DNA of 22,233 bases from GYS-P2D sp964414425 (GTDB taxonomy: Bacteria; Bacteroidota; Bacteroidia; Chitinophagales; Saprospiraceae). This document shows positions 7,445-15,135 of the stretch, piece by piece. The notes under the pieces are model-generated. The model made no database searches. It worked only from the letters and a program-made list of their open reading frames with translations, and was not told the origin of the DNA. How positions within the stretch are numbered: the first letter of the stretch is position 1; each line of letters begins with the position of its first letter. A program made the position numbers and the translations under genes. The DNA lies in assembly GCA_964414425.1 (NCBI GenBank), contig CAYPWL010000049.1:1-22233 (forward strand), read 5' to 3'.

Positions 7445-7906
7445 CTACCTTTTAAGCAGTTGTAAGATGTAATACGTCACTACAGCAGTAATTACGAAAA
7501 AAGTGAATGGTACGAATAATGCGCTGAGTCCAACAGCACTTTCGCTCGTAATAAGTATAGTCCTATACAAGATATATAGAAAGATGAGGGTAATTAAGAG
7601 CTTGAGCGTGCTAATCATGGCCTGTGCAGTACGATAGGATTTTTCTTTGTTATCTGCTGTGATGGTATGGGGATAGTTGAATAGATGCGGATATCTATTG
7701 AGGATCGTTAGACCGATAAAAATAACTGTACCAATCAATGGAAGCAAAAATATGGTATACTTCGTACCATAGCCATCGGCCTTGCCGTCTGCTCCGTAAT
7801 GTATTGGAATTGTATCTGGCAGCTCTGCAAAGTACCAACATGGCAGTATAATCAGGATTATTAAATTTATGGCACTCAGTATTTCTATTAGTATATTTCG
7901 TTGCAT
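7445..7906 (-). CDS. DUF1648-domain integral membrane protein
   Basis: This 153-residue protein has about four membrane segments (roughly 6-26, 50-68, 97-117 and 124-148). The first loop contains the DUF1648 signature LPDTIPIHYGADGKADG, running to about residue 46. The family is also found fused in SdpI-type immunity proteins and in many small envelope proteins. Its biochemical role is not settled. The protein is shorter than SdpI and lacks a second domain. It is the first gene of the minus-strand group and lies opposite the response-regulator array across a 212-base divergent gap. A promoter-like pair of elements lies just upstream (7929-7959). Confidence 0.85.
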   Translation of the reverse strand: MQRNILIEILSAINLIILIILPCWYFAELPDTIPIHYGADGKADGYGTKYTIFLLPLIGTVIFIGLTILNRYPHLFNYPHTITADNKEKSYRTAQAMISTLKLLITLIFLYILYRTILITSESAVGLSALFVPFTFFVITAVVTYYILQLLKR

Positions 7907-7928
7907 TTATTGTTCCCTCTTATCAGTT

Positions 7929-7959
7929 CAAAGTTGATATCAATGTGATGGCGTGACAA
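7929..7959 (-). promoter_or_regulatory. Candidate Bacteroidota-type promoter for the DUF1648 gene group
   Basis: Read on the minus strand, TTG (7957-7959) is followed after exactly 20 bases by CAACTTTG (7929-7936). The Bacteroidota primary-sigma consensus is TTTG or TTG, then 19-21 bases, then TAnnTTTG. The second box has one mismatch. Transcription would start about 15 bases before the ATG at 7906. No other candidate of this quality was seen in the gap. Confidence 0.4.
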
Positions 7960-8003
7960 TTTTAACTCATTACTTTATATTATTTCAGTTTTTGCGAAGT
8001 TTC

Positions 8004-8024
8004 AGACTTAAAGTCTTTGAAGAC
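8004..8024. repeat. Two overlapping short palindromes in the divergent gap
   Basis: AGACTT-A-AAGTCT (8004-8016) is a perfect 13-base palindrome. It overlaps GTCTT-TG-AAGAC (8013-8024), a second perfect inverted repeat. They lie about 100 bases upstream of the first response regulator. They could be an operator or a small RNA switch in its leader, or chance in AT-rich DNA. Confidence 0.3.
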
Positions 8025-8118
8025 AAATATTTATTTTTCATAAATTCATACTTATCCATGTATCTAATTGGTTTTACAACCAGAGATATTCAAGAAAACC
8101 AGTTAGAATTAATCCATT

Positions 8119-8538
8119 ATGCACAGAGTCAAGGAAATAATGTTAATAGACGATGATCGTGCAACTAACTATCTGTCCAAATATGTAATTGATGATTTGG
8201 ACTGCTGCAACCAATTAACTGTCCATGATATGGCACAGGATGCTTTGGATGATCTCCTCGGGCGCATAAATAACCAGCAAACCCTCCCAGAAATTATATT
8301 TCTTGATCTTAACATGCCTCGAATGAATGGGTGGGAGTTTCTTGAACAATACAAAGAGTTTGACTTGTCACAATATGCTAAAGTGCCTGATATCTATGTT
8401 CTTAGTACAACTATGAATCCTCAAGACTTACTTAAAGCCGAATCAATAAAAGTTGTTACTAAGTTTTATGCGAAACCACTGACTGGAGAAATAATTATTG
8501 AGACAGTCTCGAATAATTCGGATAATTCAATCTCTTGA
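8119..8538 (+). CDS. Single-domain response regulator (CheY-like), first of two
   Basis: This 139-residue protein is a lone receiver domain. It has the acidic pair Asp11-Asp12 in LIDDDRATN, phosphoacceptor Asp63 in FLDLNMPRMNGWEF, the switch Ser/Thr at 96-98 (LSTT) and the conserved Lys119-Pro120 (AKP). No DNA-binding or enzymatic output follows; the tail after about 128 is short and polar. It would act by binding a partner or by passing phosphate on. The LIDDDxATN form is common in Bacteroidota single-domain regulators. The ATG at 8119 leaves the usual lead-in to beta strand 1. A second ATG at 8140, preceded by AAGGA, would shorten it by seven residues. It heads a plus-strand array with a paralogous regulator and two kinases. 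The local DNA is AT-rich. Confidence 0.9.
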   Translation: MHRVKEIMLIDDDRATNYLSKYVIDDLDCCNQLTVHDMAQDALDDLLGRINNQQTLPEIIFLDLNMPRMNGWEFLEQYKEFDLSQYAKVPDIYVLSTTMNPQDLLKAESIKVVTKFYAKPLTGEIIIETVSNNSDNSIS

Positions 8539-8575
8539 ATTAATTTTAATATTTGTCACCCCAAATTAATCTTCT

Positions 8576-8956
8576 ATGAATATTCATTTTCTTGATGATG
8601 ATTATGCAACTAATAGGTATCATGAACTCACTTTGGGTTCCATAGCCAATCAGTTGGATGCGCAATTATCATTCTTCAGTGATCCAGAAGAATTGCTAAA
8701 GAATTATTCTCAAACTGAGGAGGTTCCTGATATTTTGTTTTGTGATGTTAATATGCCTAGAATGAAATGTTGGGAATTTGTTGATGGCTTTGTTGAGTTA
8801 TTTCCATCTTCAAAAATTGATATCATTTTACTCACCACTTCTTTAGATCCAACGATTACACAAAAAGCGAAAGATTATAAGATCATTCGGGATGTAACTG
8901 TCAAACTTTTGGAGGAACAATATCTCAAAGACTTGATAATAGAGTGTAGAATATAG
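8576..8956 (+). CDS. Divergent single-domain response regulator, second of two
   Basis: This 126-residue receiver domain aligns with its upstream neighbour through LDDDYATN (6-13) and CDVNMPRMKCWEF (56-68), with phosphoacceptor Asp57. The switch residues at 87-88 (TT) and Lys110 remain. It departs at usually constant spots: the Pro after the conserved Lys is Leu (VKLL, where the neighbour has AKPL), and the Gly of the NGWEF-type loop is Cys65. Phosphorylation is still possible, but the beta5-alpha5 surface is probably altered. There is no output domain. It lies 37 bases after the first regulator and 36 before the first kinase, so the genes are probably co-transcribed. It could be a phosphate sink, a competitor, or a partner specialised for one kinase. 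Confidence 0.85.
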   Translation: MNIHFLDDDYATNRYHELTLGSIANQLDAQLSFFSDPEELLKNYSQTEEVPDILFCDVNMPRMKCWEFVDGFVELFPSSKIDIILLTTSLDPTITQKAKDYKIIRDVTVKLLEEQYLKDLIIECRI

Positions 8957-8992
8957 CGAGTGTTAATTAGGGCTATTTTGATATAACCAATT

Positions 8993-11254
8993 GTGAATAA
9001 TTATCCAACCAAAAATTTATTTCATCCTAATCTCGAGTCCAATCATATATGGTTAATTCTCCCATGGGCGAGACGAAATTTATATAAATATTCTTTTACC
9101 ATATATGTATGTTGCGCCATATGCGCCTGTAGCTTTGGTCAATCTTCTCAGATTGATTCACTCATAAATTTACTCTCGGTAGAAGATAATTCCCCTTCTG
9201 AGAAGCTATTCATTCATCATGAACTATCTGAGCTTTTACTCGTAACAGATCCTGCAAAGTCACAGCATCATATTGATACGGGACTCGCACTTATTGAAGA
9301 TGATGGAGTAATTCACGCAGAGGTCAATTATATTGATTTTTTGATACATCAGTGCATTATATTTTATAATGAGGGTGACTACCAGGGGTCTAAGGCTATA
9401 AATGACAAAATTGAGAGAAATATTAATGATGCCTTAGACAAGCCATATGCACAAGTTTGGGTTTTAGAAAAAAAATCAAAGTACGCCCTTCTGGAAAGGA
9501 ATCATCGAGATGCAAAAACACATCTCATTCAAGCATTAAAAATTAGTAAGGAGTATGATCGAGATCATCTTGAAGGATTGATGCATAATCGCTTGGGCAA
9601 ATATTATGAGAAATATACTCATAGAGTTGATTCGGTATTATATCACATAACGGCGGGTGCTAAGTTCACAGAAGAGGATAATGTTCCAAATCAATTGATA
9701 GATCATATGAATTTGGCTAATGTTCATTTTGATATTGGTCGAGATTCTTTGGCTATTGATTTTCTTATACAAGGGTTGAATCAATATGATGAGACATCTG
9801 CGAAATATTTACTTGCAGAGGTTTCTTGTTCATTGTCAAGAATATACGGACTTAATGATAATCTGGAAGAAGCAGAATACTACTTGGATCACGCCCTTGG
9901 TTATCTGTCGGGGATTAAAAGCGAAGAGGATATTTATCATAAGTGTCAACATCAACGAGGAGTTCTATTATGGCAGGCTGGTGATGTAGATGATGCCATA
10001 AGAAGTTATGAAAGAGCTCTTGCTTATTTTCAAGAAGTAAATAGTCAAGAATGGATAAGTATATGTAGAATTAGTTTGATTCAGGCGTGGATGAAAAGGA
10101 ATAAAGCAAATGCGCGAGCTTATTATGATACTATTTTGATGAGCTCTCCATACGATATGACTTCTTTTAGAGATAAGCGCCAATATCTCAAGATATTATC
10201 TCAGAGCGCGGTAGAATTAGACGATTACAAGCAGTCTTATGAGCTTGAGAACTATCTAGTTGATATGGTAGAGAAGAGGAACTCAATAGAGGAGGAACTC
10301 TATATTATGAAATACAAGGAGAGATATCAAAATGAGATTGGGTCGAGAACACGAAAATATGAGATTGCATCTCTCAAAGCTCAAAAAAGTAGGCTCGCTA
10401 AACTTTATGTTGTAGGTGGTGCTGCACTGTTATTACTCATGTCGATACCTGTCGTGAGCATAAACTCTATAAAGCAGAAGAAATTTCAAATGGCTGTTTC
10501 TGCACGATCTAAACAGCTATCCGAGATTAATCAACAATTGGAGTCTAAACGAGAAGAACTTGAGAGGTTCGCATTTATAACTGCACATGACTTAAAATCT
10601 CCGATTCTCTCAATTTTAGGATTTTCACACTTGTTGGATAAAGAAGTCTCTGTTTTGTCTAATCCGAGATTAAAAGAATATATAGAATTCATAATTTCTT
10701 CAGGACAGCAAATGAAAAACTTGATCCAAGGAGTATTAGAATTTGCTAAACTAAATCGATCAAATATTAATGAGGAACAAGAGAATATAGATTTGAGCAG
10801 TATGGTTGTAGAAATCAAGGAGAATTTGATTTCTGAATCAAATATTTCTTCCTCAGCGAAAATCTCTATAGAAGGTGATTGTCTCGAATTATTCACTAAT
10901 CGGGTGATAATCTATACTCTTTTTGGGGAGCTGATTAAAAATGGTCTTTACTACAATCAATCGGACGAACCAAAAGTCACAATAGCGTCTAATCTCAATG
11001 ATGATCAGATAGAAGTTGTGTTTAGCGATAACGGGATTGGTATCGATAAACAATATCATTCAAAAATATTTGAGATGTTTTCACGATTACATAATAACCA
11101 CGATTATTCTGGCTCTGGAATTGGTTTAGCTGTAGTCAAAAAATTAGTAGAAGATTTTGATGGGGATGTCAGCGTTGAAAGTATGAAAGGAGTGGGGAGT
11201 AGGTTCACCGTATTACTACCCAAAGCATTCTGGAATCAAGGATCTAAGATATGA
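8993..11254 (+). CDS. TPR-containing sensor histidine kinase, first of two
   Basis: This 753-residue protein has a hydrophobic export segment at about 33-50 (ending SFGQ). A helical, TPR-rich region spans about 70-430, followed by a coiled stretch (430-470) and one membrane span (471-490). The HisKA domain carries the phosphoacceptor His532 in AHDLKSP. The HATPase domain has N-box Asn650 (ELIKNGLYYN), DNGIGID (679-685) and GSGIGLAV (707-714). The TPR region should lie outside the cytoplasmic membrane and sense a protein or envelope signal. There is no receiver or regulator domain, so it must signal through separate regulators such as the two just upstream. The start is GTG at 8993. An in-frame TAA at 8984-8986 precedes it and there is no in-frame ATG before about residue 197, so an ATG start is excluded unless the sequence has an error. 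The gene is AT-rich. Confidence 0.9.
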   Translation: MNNYPTKNLFHPNLESNHIWLILPWARRNLYKYSFTIYVCCAICACSFGQSSQIDSLINLLSVEDNSPSEKLFIHHELSELLLVTDPAKSQHHIDTGLALIEDDGVIHAEVNYIDFLIHQCIIFYNEGDYQGSKAINDKIERNINDALDKPYAQVWVLEKKSKYALLERNHRDAKTHLIQALKISKEYDRDHLEGLMHNRLGKYYEKYTHRVDSVLYHITAGAKFTEEDNVPNQLIDHMNLANVHFDIGRDSLAIDFLIQGLNQYDETSAKYLLAEVSCSLSRIYGLNDNLEEAEYYLDHALGYLSGIKSEEDIYHKCQHQRGVLLWQAGDVDDAIRSYERALAYFQEVNSQEWISICRISLIQAWMKRNKANARAYYDTILMSSPYDMTSFRDKRQYLKILSQSAVELDDYKQSYELENYLVDMVEKRNSIEEELYIMKYKERYQNEIGSRTRKYEIASLKAQKSRLAKLYVVGGAALLLLMSIPVVSINSIKQKKFQMAVSARSKQLSEINQQLESKREELERFAFITAHDLKSPILSILGFSHLLDKEVSVLSNPRLKEYIEFIISSGQQMKNLIQGVLEFAKLNRSNINEEQENIDLSSMVVEIKENLISESNISSSAKISIEGDCLELFTNRVIIYTLFGELIKNGLYYNQSDEPKVTIASNLNDDQIEVVFSDNGIGIDKQYHSKIFEMFSRLHNNHDYSGSGIGLAVVKKLVEDFDGDVSVESMKGVGSRFTVLLPKAFWNQGSKI

Positions 11255-13470
11255 TAAGAGGGGGTATCGGCATATTGATATTCTTGTTCAGTCTCACTGT
11301 GACTGCACAAATGCAAAGCATCGACTCTCTGAATATGTTGCTACTGAAGTTGCACGACAACGATTCAGAGGAGTTGGCTCTAAGGTTTGCGCTCTCTGAG
11401 GCTTTTTATCACACAAACACGGATTCCGCATTATTTCATATTGAGAAGGGTCTACAGTTAGTTGAAGACGGTGCTGTTCATCCCGAGATCAATGACCTGG
11501 ATTTTCTTTTTTTCAAACTGAACATAAAGCATCGAAGTAATCAATTCGAAGAGGCAAATGAGATTATAGATGTGATAGATCAGAATATTGATAGAGCCTT
11601 AAATAAGCCAAAGATGCTGGTCAATAATTATCGAGCCCGAGCAAGTATCGCATTTGGTAATGATGATTTTGATCTAACTATAGAGAATCTTGACAAAGCT
11701 CTTGAGATCGCAGAATCCACTGAAGACTCCGAGCTCATCTGGGCTATATACACAGAGTATGCGTCTATATACTCACGCCAAGGTGATCGAGTTGATTTAG
11801 TCGCATATTATTTAATACAGGCCTCTAAATATAATCAACATGATAAACCGAACTTAATCATCAACTACCTCAATATAGGTAATCTAAATTATCACTACGG
11901 GAAAGATTCTACCGCTCTGTATTATCTGAACGAAGTGATTAATCTAAGAAAACATTCGAATGTTCCATTTATCCCACCTACCGCAGCATACTTAGCGGGA
12001 AAAATATATATGGCAGAGAGAAATTGGAATGAGGCTGTGAGATACTTCAGACAATCCGCCAGCCTTGCTAAGGAAGCTGCTCAAGATCAGAGCTACCATC
12101 TTGCTATGGCTAATCTCAGTAAGGTGCTGATGGAACAATCAGGTGATTCTATCTCAGAAGAATATGTTACCGCAGAGGCGAGTAGTAACCATTATGATGA
12201 TAAGGATATAGAGCAGTCTTTATTAGATGCCTATGGTTATTTTAAGAAAAATAACTCTACGAATCATTTAGCTACTACGAGCGCTTTCTTGGCACAGTAC
12301 TATTTTGAAAAAAATAAAAACAAGGCTGCCGCCTTTTATGAACAAGCAAAATCCAACACAACCCTCGAAGCATTTACAGATCGCTACTATTTAGATCATG
12401 TGTCGTTATTAGAGGAGTTGATTGAACTATATGAGGATTATCAATATGGAACCAGGGTTAAACAGGATTACTTAGCCTATATAGAGAACAAAAATAAGAG
12501 TGAACAAGCCCTTAGAATTCTTGAATACAAAAAGGGGTATGAATATGAGATAGAGGCTCAGACAAATGAAATGGAGGTTGCGAATCTTAAACGCGAAAAG
12601 CAGCGCTTGATATTATTTTTTTCCGCTATCGGGTGTACATTGATCTTGGGATTTAGTCTATTCCTACTTTATTTGAATCTCAGAAGACAGCGTATAAAAA
12701 ACGATATTTTATCGAAACGATCTCTTGAATTGATTAACTCAAATACCAAACTAAAAAACAAGAATAAAGAGCTTGAGAGACTGGCTTACATAACCTCACA
12801 TGACTTGAAAACACCTCTGCTTTCAATTGTGGGATTTTCAAAGCTGATTTTACGGGAGCTAAAAAAGTTATCGCGGCCGGATCTTACCGAAATTGCCAAC
12901 TTCATAAATGACTCCGCTTGCCAGATGGAAGAACTCATAGAGAGTGTACTGGAGTATTCAAAACTTACGGAGACAAGCAGAGATCAGATCATAGAGAATG
13001 TAAATTTAGAAGAGGTTGTTGAATTAGTGAAGGTCACATTAAAATCTGTAGCTCCAGAGAGCGAAAAGCAGATTATCTACGAGGGTGATCCAGTAGTCAT
13101 CAGAGCTAACAAATGTGCTATTAATTCGCTGTTTCAAAACTTGATTGGCAATGGATTACACTATAATGAGTCTGCAGTCCCTACGGTGAGAGTTGTGGCT
13201 GTTCAGAATGAGACTGATGTTACCATTCGATTTATTGATAACGGAATTGGAATTCCAACAACTCGACAAGAGGAGATATTCACCATATTCAGTCGCTTGC
13301 ATAGTAACAATCAATATTCGGGAACGGGTATAGGTCTTGCTATTGTACAAAAAATTGTTGACGACCTCAATGGGTCGATATCCGTAACCAGTGCAGAATC
13401 GCAGGGAAGCACATTTACAATCCAACTTCCGACAGATGCCACAATCTCTCAAGAAGTCACTGCGACATAA
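11251..13470 (+). CDS. TPR-containing sensor histidine kinase, second of two (paralog)
   Basis: This 739-residue kinase has the same plan as its neighbour. It has a signal peptide (1-19, ending TAQ), a helical TPR-like region (about 40-400), a coiled stretch and a membrane span (about 453-474). The HisKA has His517 in SHDLKTP, and the HATPase has Asn634 (NLIGNGLHYN), DNGIGI (663-668) and GTGIGLAIV (691-699). Similarity to the first kinase extends outside the catalytic motifs, for example DRALNKP against NDALDKP in the sensor part and FSRLHSNNQYSG against FSRLHNNHDYSG near the ATP lid, so the pair arose by duplication. Its ATG overlaps the stop of the first kinase (ATGA at 11251-11254), which points to translational coupling. 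Base composition is less AT-rich than the first kinase. It ends 15 bases from a convergent gene. Confidence 0.93.
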   Translation: MIRGGIGILIFLFSLTVTAQMQSIDSLNMLLLKLHDNDSEELALRFALSEAFYHTNTDSALFHIEKGLQLVEDGAVHPEINDLDFLFFKLNIKHRSNQFEEANEIIDVIDQNIDRALNKPKMLVNNYRARASIAFGNDDFDLTIENLDKALEIAESTEDSELIWAIYTEYASIYSRQGDRVDLVAYYLIQASKYNQHDKPNLIINYLNIGNLNYHYGKDSTALYYLNEVINLRKHSNVPFIPPTAAYLAGKIYMAERNWNEAVRYFRQSASLAKEAAQDQSYHLAMANLSKVLMEQSGDSISEEYVTAEASSNHYDDKDIEQSLLDAYGYFKKNNSTNHLATTSAFLAQYYFEKNKNKAAAFYEQAKSNTTLEAFTDRYYLDHVSLLEELIELYEDYQYGTRVKQDYLAYIENKNKSEQALRILEYKKGYEYEIEAQTNEMEVANLKREKQRLILFFSAIGCTLILGFSLFLLYLNLRRQRIKNDILSKRSLELINSNTKLKNKNKELERLAYITSHDLKTPLLSIVGFSKLILRELKKLSRPDLTEIANFINDSACQMEELIESVLEYSKLTETSRDQIIENVNLEEVVELVKVTLKSVAPESEKQIIYEGDPVVIRANKCAINSLFQNLIGNGLHYNESAVPTVRVVAVQNETDVTIRFIDNGIGIPTTRQEEIFTIFSRLHSNNQYSGTGIGLAIVQKIVDDLNGSISVTSAESQGSTFTIQLPTDATISQEVTAT

Positions 13471-13485
13471 ATCTCCTGAGAGGCC

Positions 13486-14232
13486 CTATAGTTTCCTGAT
13501 CCAGATATTGCGATAGGACACTGGATTACTATGATCCTGCAATTGGATGATATCGGCGCCGTGCGCCTCATTAGTCGGTAAGCCAATATATTCTGTTGTG
13601 CCTTTAAGTTCAGTATGGTTTTGAGTGAGTACTCCATTGTGCAAGACCGTTATGTAACCTGCAGATGTCCGTAACCCATCAGTATTGAAGGTAGGCGCCT
13701 TAAAGATAATATCGTAACTGTTCCATTCTCCTGGTGGACTCATGGCATTAACCAGAGGAATTGATTGCTTATATATTGACGATGCCTGCCCGTTAGAATA
13801 AGTTCTGTTTTGATAGTTATCTAAGATCTGCACCTCATATCTGTTCTGTAAGAACACGCCGCTGTTGCCGCGGCCTTGGCCGTCACCCTCGATTATAGCA
13901 GGTGCTCTCCACTCGAGATGGAGTTGGCAATCCCCAAATTTTTCCTTAGTAAATATTGATCCAGTACCACCAACTACTGTCATAATACCATCCTCGATAA
14001 TCCACTGAACAGGAGAGCCGTCCTGGTGTGCCCAGTAATCAGCATCTCTACCATCAAATAATACTATTGCGTCAGACGGTGCTGCGCTTCCTCCGCTGGG
14101 AGTGACAATACGTGGCACGGGCTCCCACACTTCGGTAGCTACTGGATCAGTAATCTGAGCCTGGAGCATGTGAGTAGTTGTCAAAGAGAGAAGTAAGAGG
14201 GCAGTAGTCAAGTTCAATCGACTCATAAGCAT
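13486..14232 (-). CDS. Secreted DUF1080 protein (3-keto-disaccharide hydrolase-like)
   Basis: From the ATG at 14232 the protein has 248 residues, with a signal peptide (1-25, ending LQAQ). A single concanavalin-like beta-sandwich of the DUF1080 family follows. Diagnostic stretches are LFDGRDADYW (58-67), GRGNSGVFLQNRYEVQILD (120-138), GEWNSYDIIFKAP (168-180) and the closing YRNIWIRKL. Some family members hydrolyse 3-keto-glycosides; many are untested. It probably acts in the periplasm or outside the cell. The frame extends upstream to a TTG at 14277, but that would add 15 residues in front of the signal peptide, so the ATG at 14232 or 14226 is preferred. It lies 122 bases downstream of the patatin-like gene on the same strand and may have its own transcript. 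Confidence 0.9.
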   Translation of the reverse strand: MLMSRLNLTTALLLLSLTTTHMLQAQITDPVATEVWEPVPRIVTPSGGSAAPSDAIVLFDGRDADYWAHQDGSPVQWIIEDGIMTVVGGTGSIFTKEKFGDCQLHLEWRAPAIIEGDGQGRGNSGVFLQNRYEVQILDNYQNRTYSNGQASSIYKQSIPLVNAMSPPGEWNSYDIIFKAPTFNTDGLRTSAGYITVLHNGVLTQNHTELKGTTEYIGLPTNEAHGADIIQLQDHSNPVSYRNIWIRKL

Positions 14233-14354
14233 TTGATTTAAACCTCTAATAATATCGATATGAATAATAATAACCAAACCATAATGACTTTACTAAGGGA
14301 GGTGACAGATGTATGAGGTGATAAGGTGTAGGAAGTCAGATAAAGTATGTCAGA

Positions 14355-15122
14355 TCAGACCAAGCCCAATTGAGCCTTGATGACGGGTATCTGCCCAAGT
14401 GTATATTCATAAGCATGATTATACAGTGCCTCCATGATACGGATGTCGTGAGCAGGAAATTCATCAATTCCGTCGATTTCTATCAGTACATCACAGGCTT
14501 CTTTTCGTGGGCGAGTATTAGCAGCGATGGAGAGCATCATAGTCCGTTCTGCTATGTCCATCATACCATCGAGCTGCTTGACAGGGTTGGCAGGCATGAT
14601 ATTGACGCCTATGATCTTATCACAGGTATATCGCAATGCTTCTATAGGCATGTTGTTAAGTAATCCGCCATCACAGTACAGTTCTCCATTAATCTCTACA
14701 GGCTTGAACACAAGAGGTATAGAGCAGGAGGCTTGTATTGCCTTGAATAGTGAGCCAGAGTTAAGCATCTCCCACTGACCCTTGTGGAGGTTAGTGGCAC
14801 AGACCCAAAACTTTCGTAAGAATCCATCAAAACTATCATCATCAAAGATGCCCGCAAAAGTATCACTGATCTTAGAGAGGTCAATGAGCCCACCACCAAA
14901 CCGTAACCTCATGATGCTCAGTATGCTTGTCTCGTCTACTATGTTCCAGATCATGGACGGGCTGTGGCCATAAGCGTATAGCGCTCCGACAATGCTGCCA
15001 GCACTTGTCCCTGCGACAGCTCCAGGAGAGATGCCTGACTCTTCGAGAGCCCTAAGTACGCCGATGTGGGCAGCGCCTCTTGCTCCACCACCGGCCAGAC
15101 TGATGCCAATATTTGGATTCAT
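14355..15122 (-). CDS. Patatin-like phospholipase (RssA-type)
   Basis: This 255-residue protein has the complete patatin active site. The oxyanion motif GGGARG is at 11-16, the nucleophile elbow GTSAG at 38-42 (Ser40), and the catalytic Asp lies in DGG (151-153). There is no signal peptide, so it probably acts in the cytoplasm or at the inner membrane face on lipids or acyl esters. Length and layout match the compact bacterial RssA/YchK-type proteins, not the large secreted or outer-membrane patatins. Its ATG lies 13 bases beyond the helicase stop, so the two genes are very likely on one transcript. No functional link between them is known to me. Confidence 0.93.
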   Translation of the reverse strand: MNPNIGISLAGGGARGAAHIGVLRALEESGISPGAVAGTSAGSIVGALYAYGHSPSMIWNIVDETSILSIMRLRFGGGLIDLSKISDTFAGIFDDDSFDGFLRKFWVCATNLHKGQWEMLNSGSLFKAIQASCSIPLVFKPVEINGELYCDGGLLNNMPIEALRYTCDKIIGVNIMPANPVKQLDGMMDIAERTMMLSIAANTRPRKEACDVLIEIDGIDEFPAHDIRIMEALYNHAYEYTLGQIPVIKAQLGLV

Positions 15123-15135
15123 AGTACGAAGATAG

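Noticed and set aside
7953..8156. 67-residue plus-strand ORF ahead of the first response regulator
   Set aside because: It begins at a GTG, overlaps the regulator start by 38 bases in another frame and has a composition expected of translated AT-rich spacer DNA.
14233..14277. Longer form of the DUF1080 protein starting at TTG 14277
   Set aside because: The extra residues precede a clear signal peptide that starts at the ATG at 14232 or 14226.
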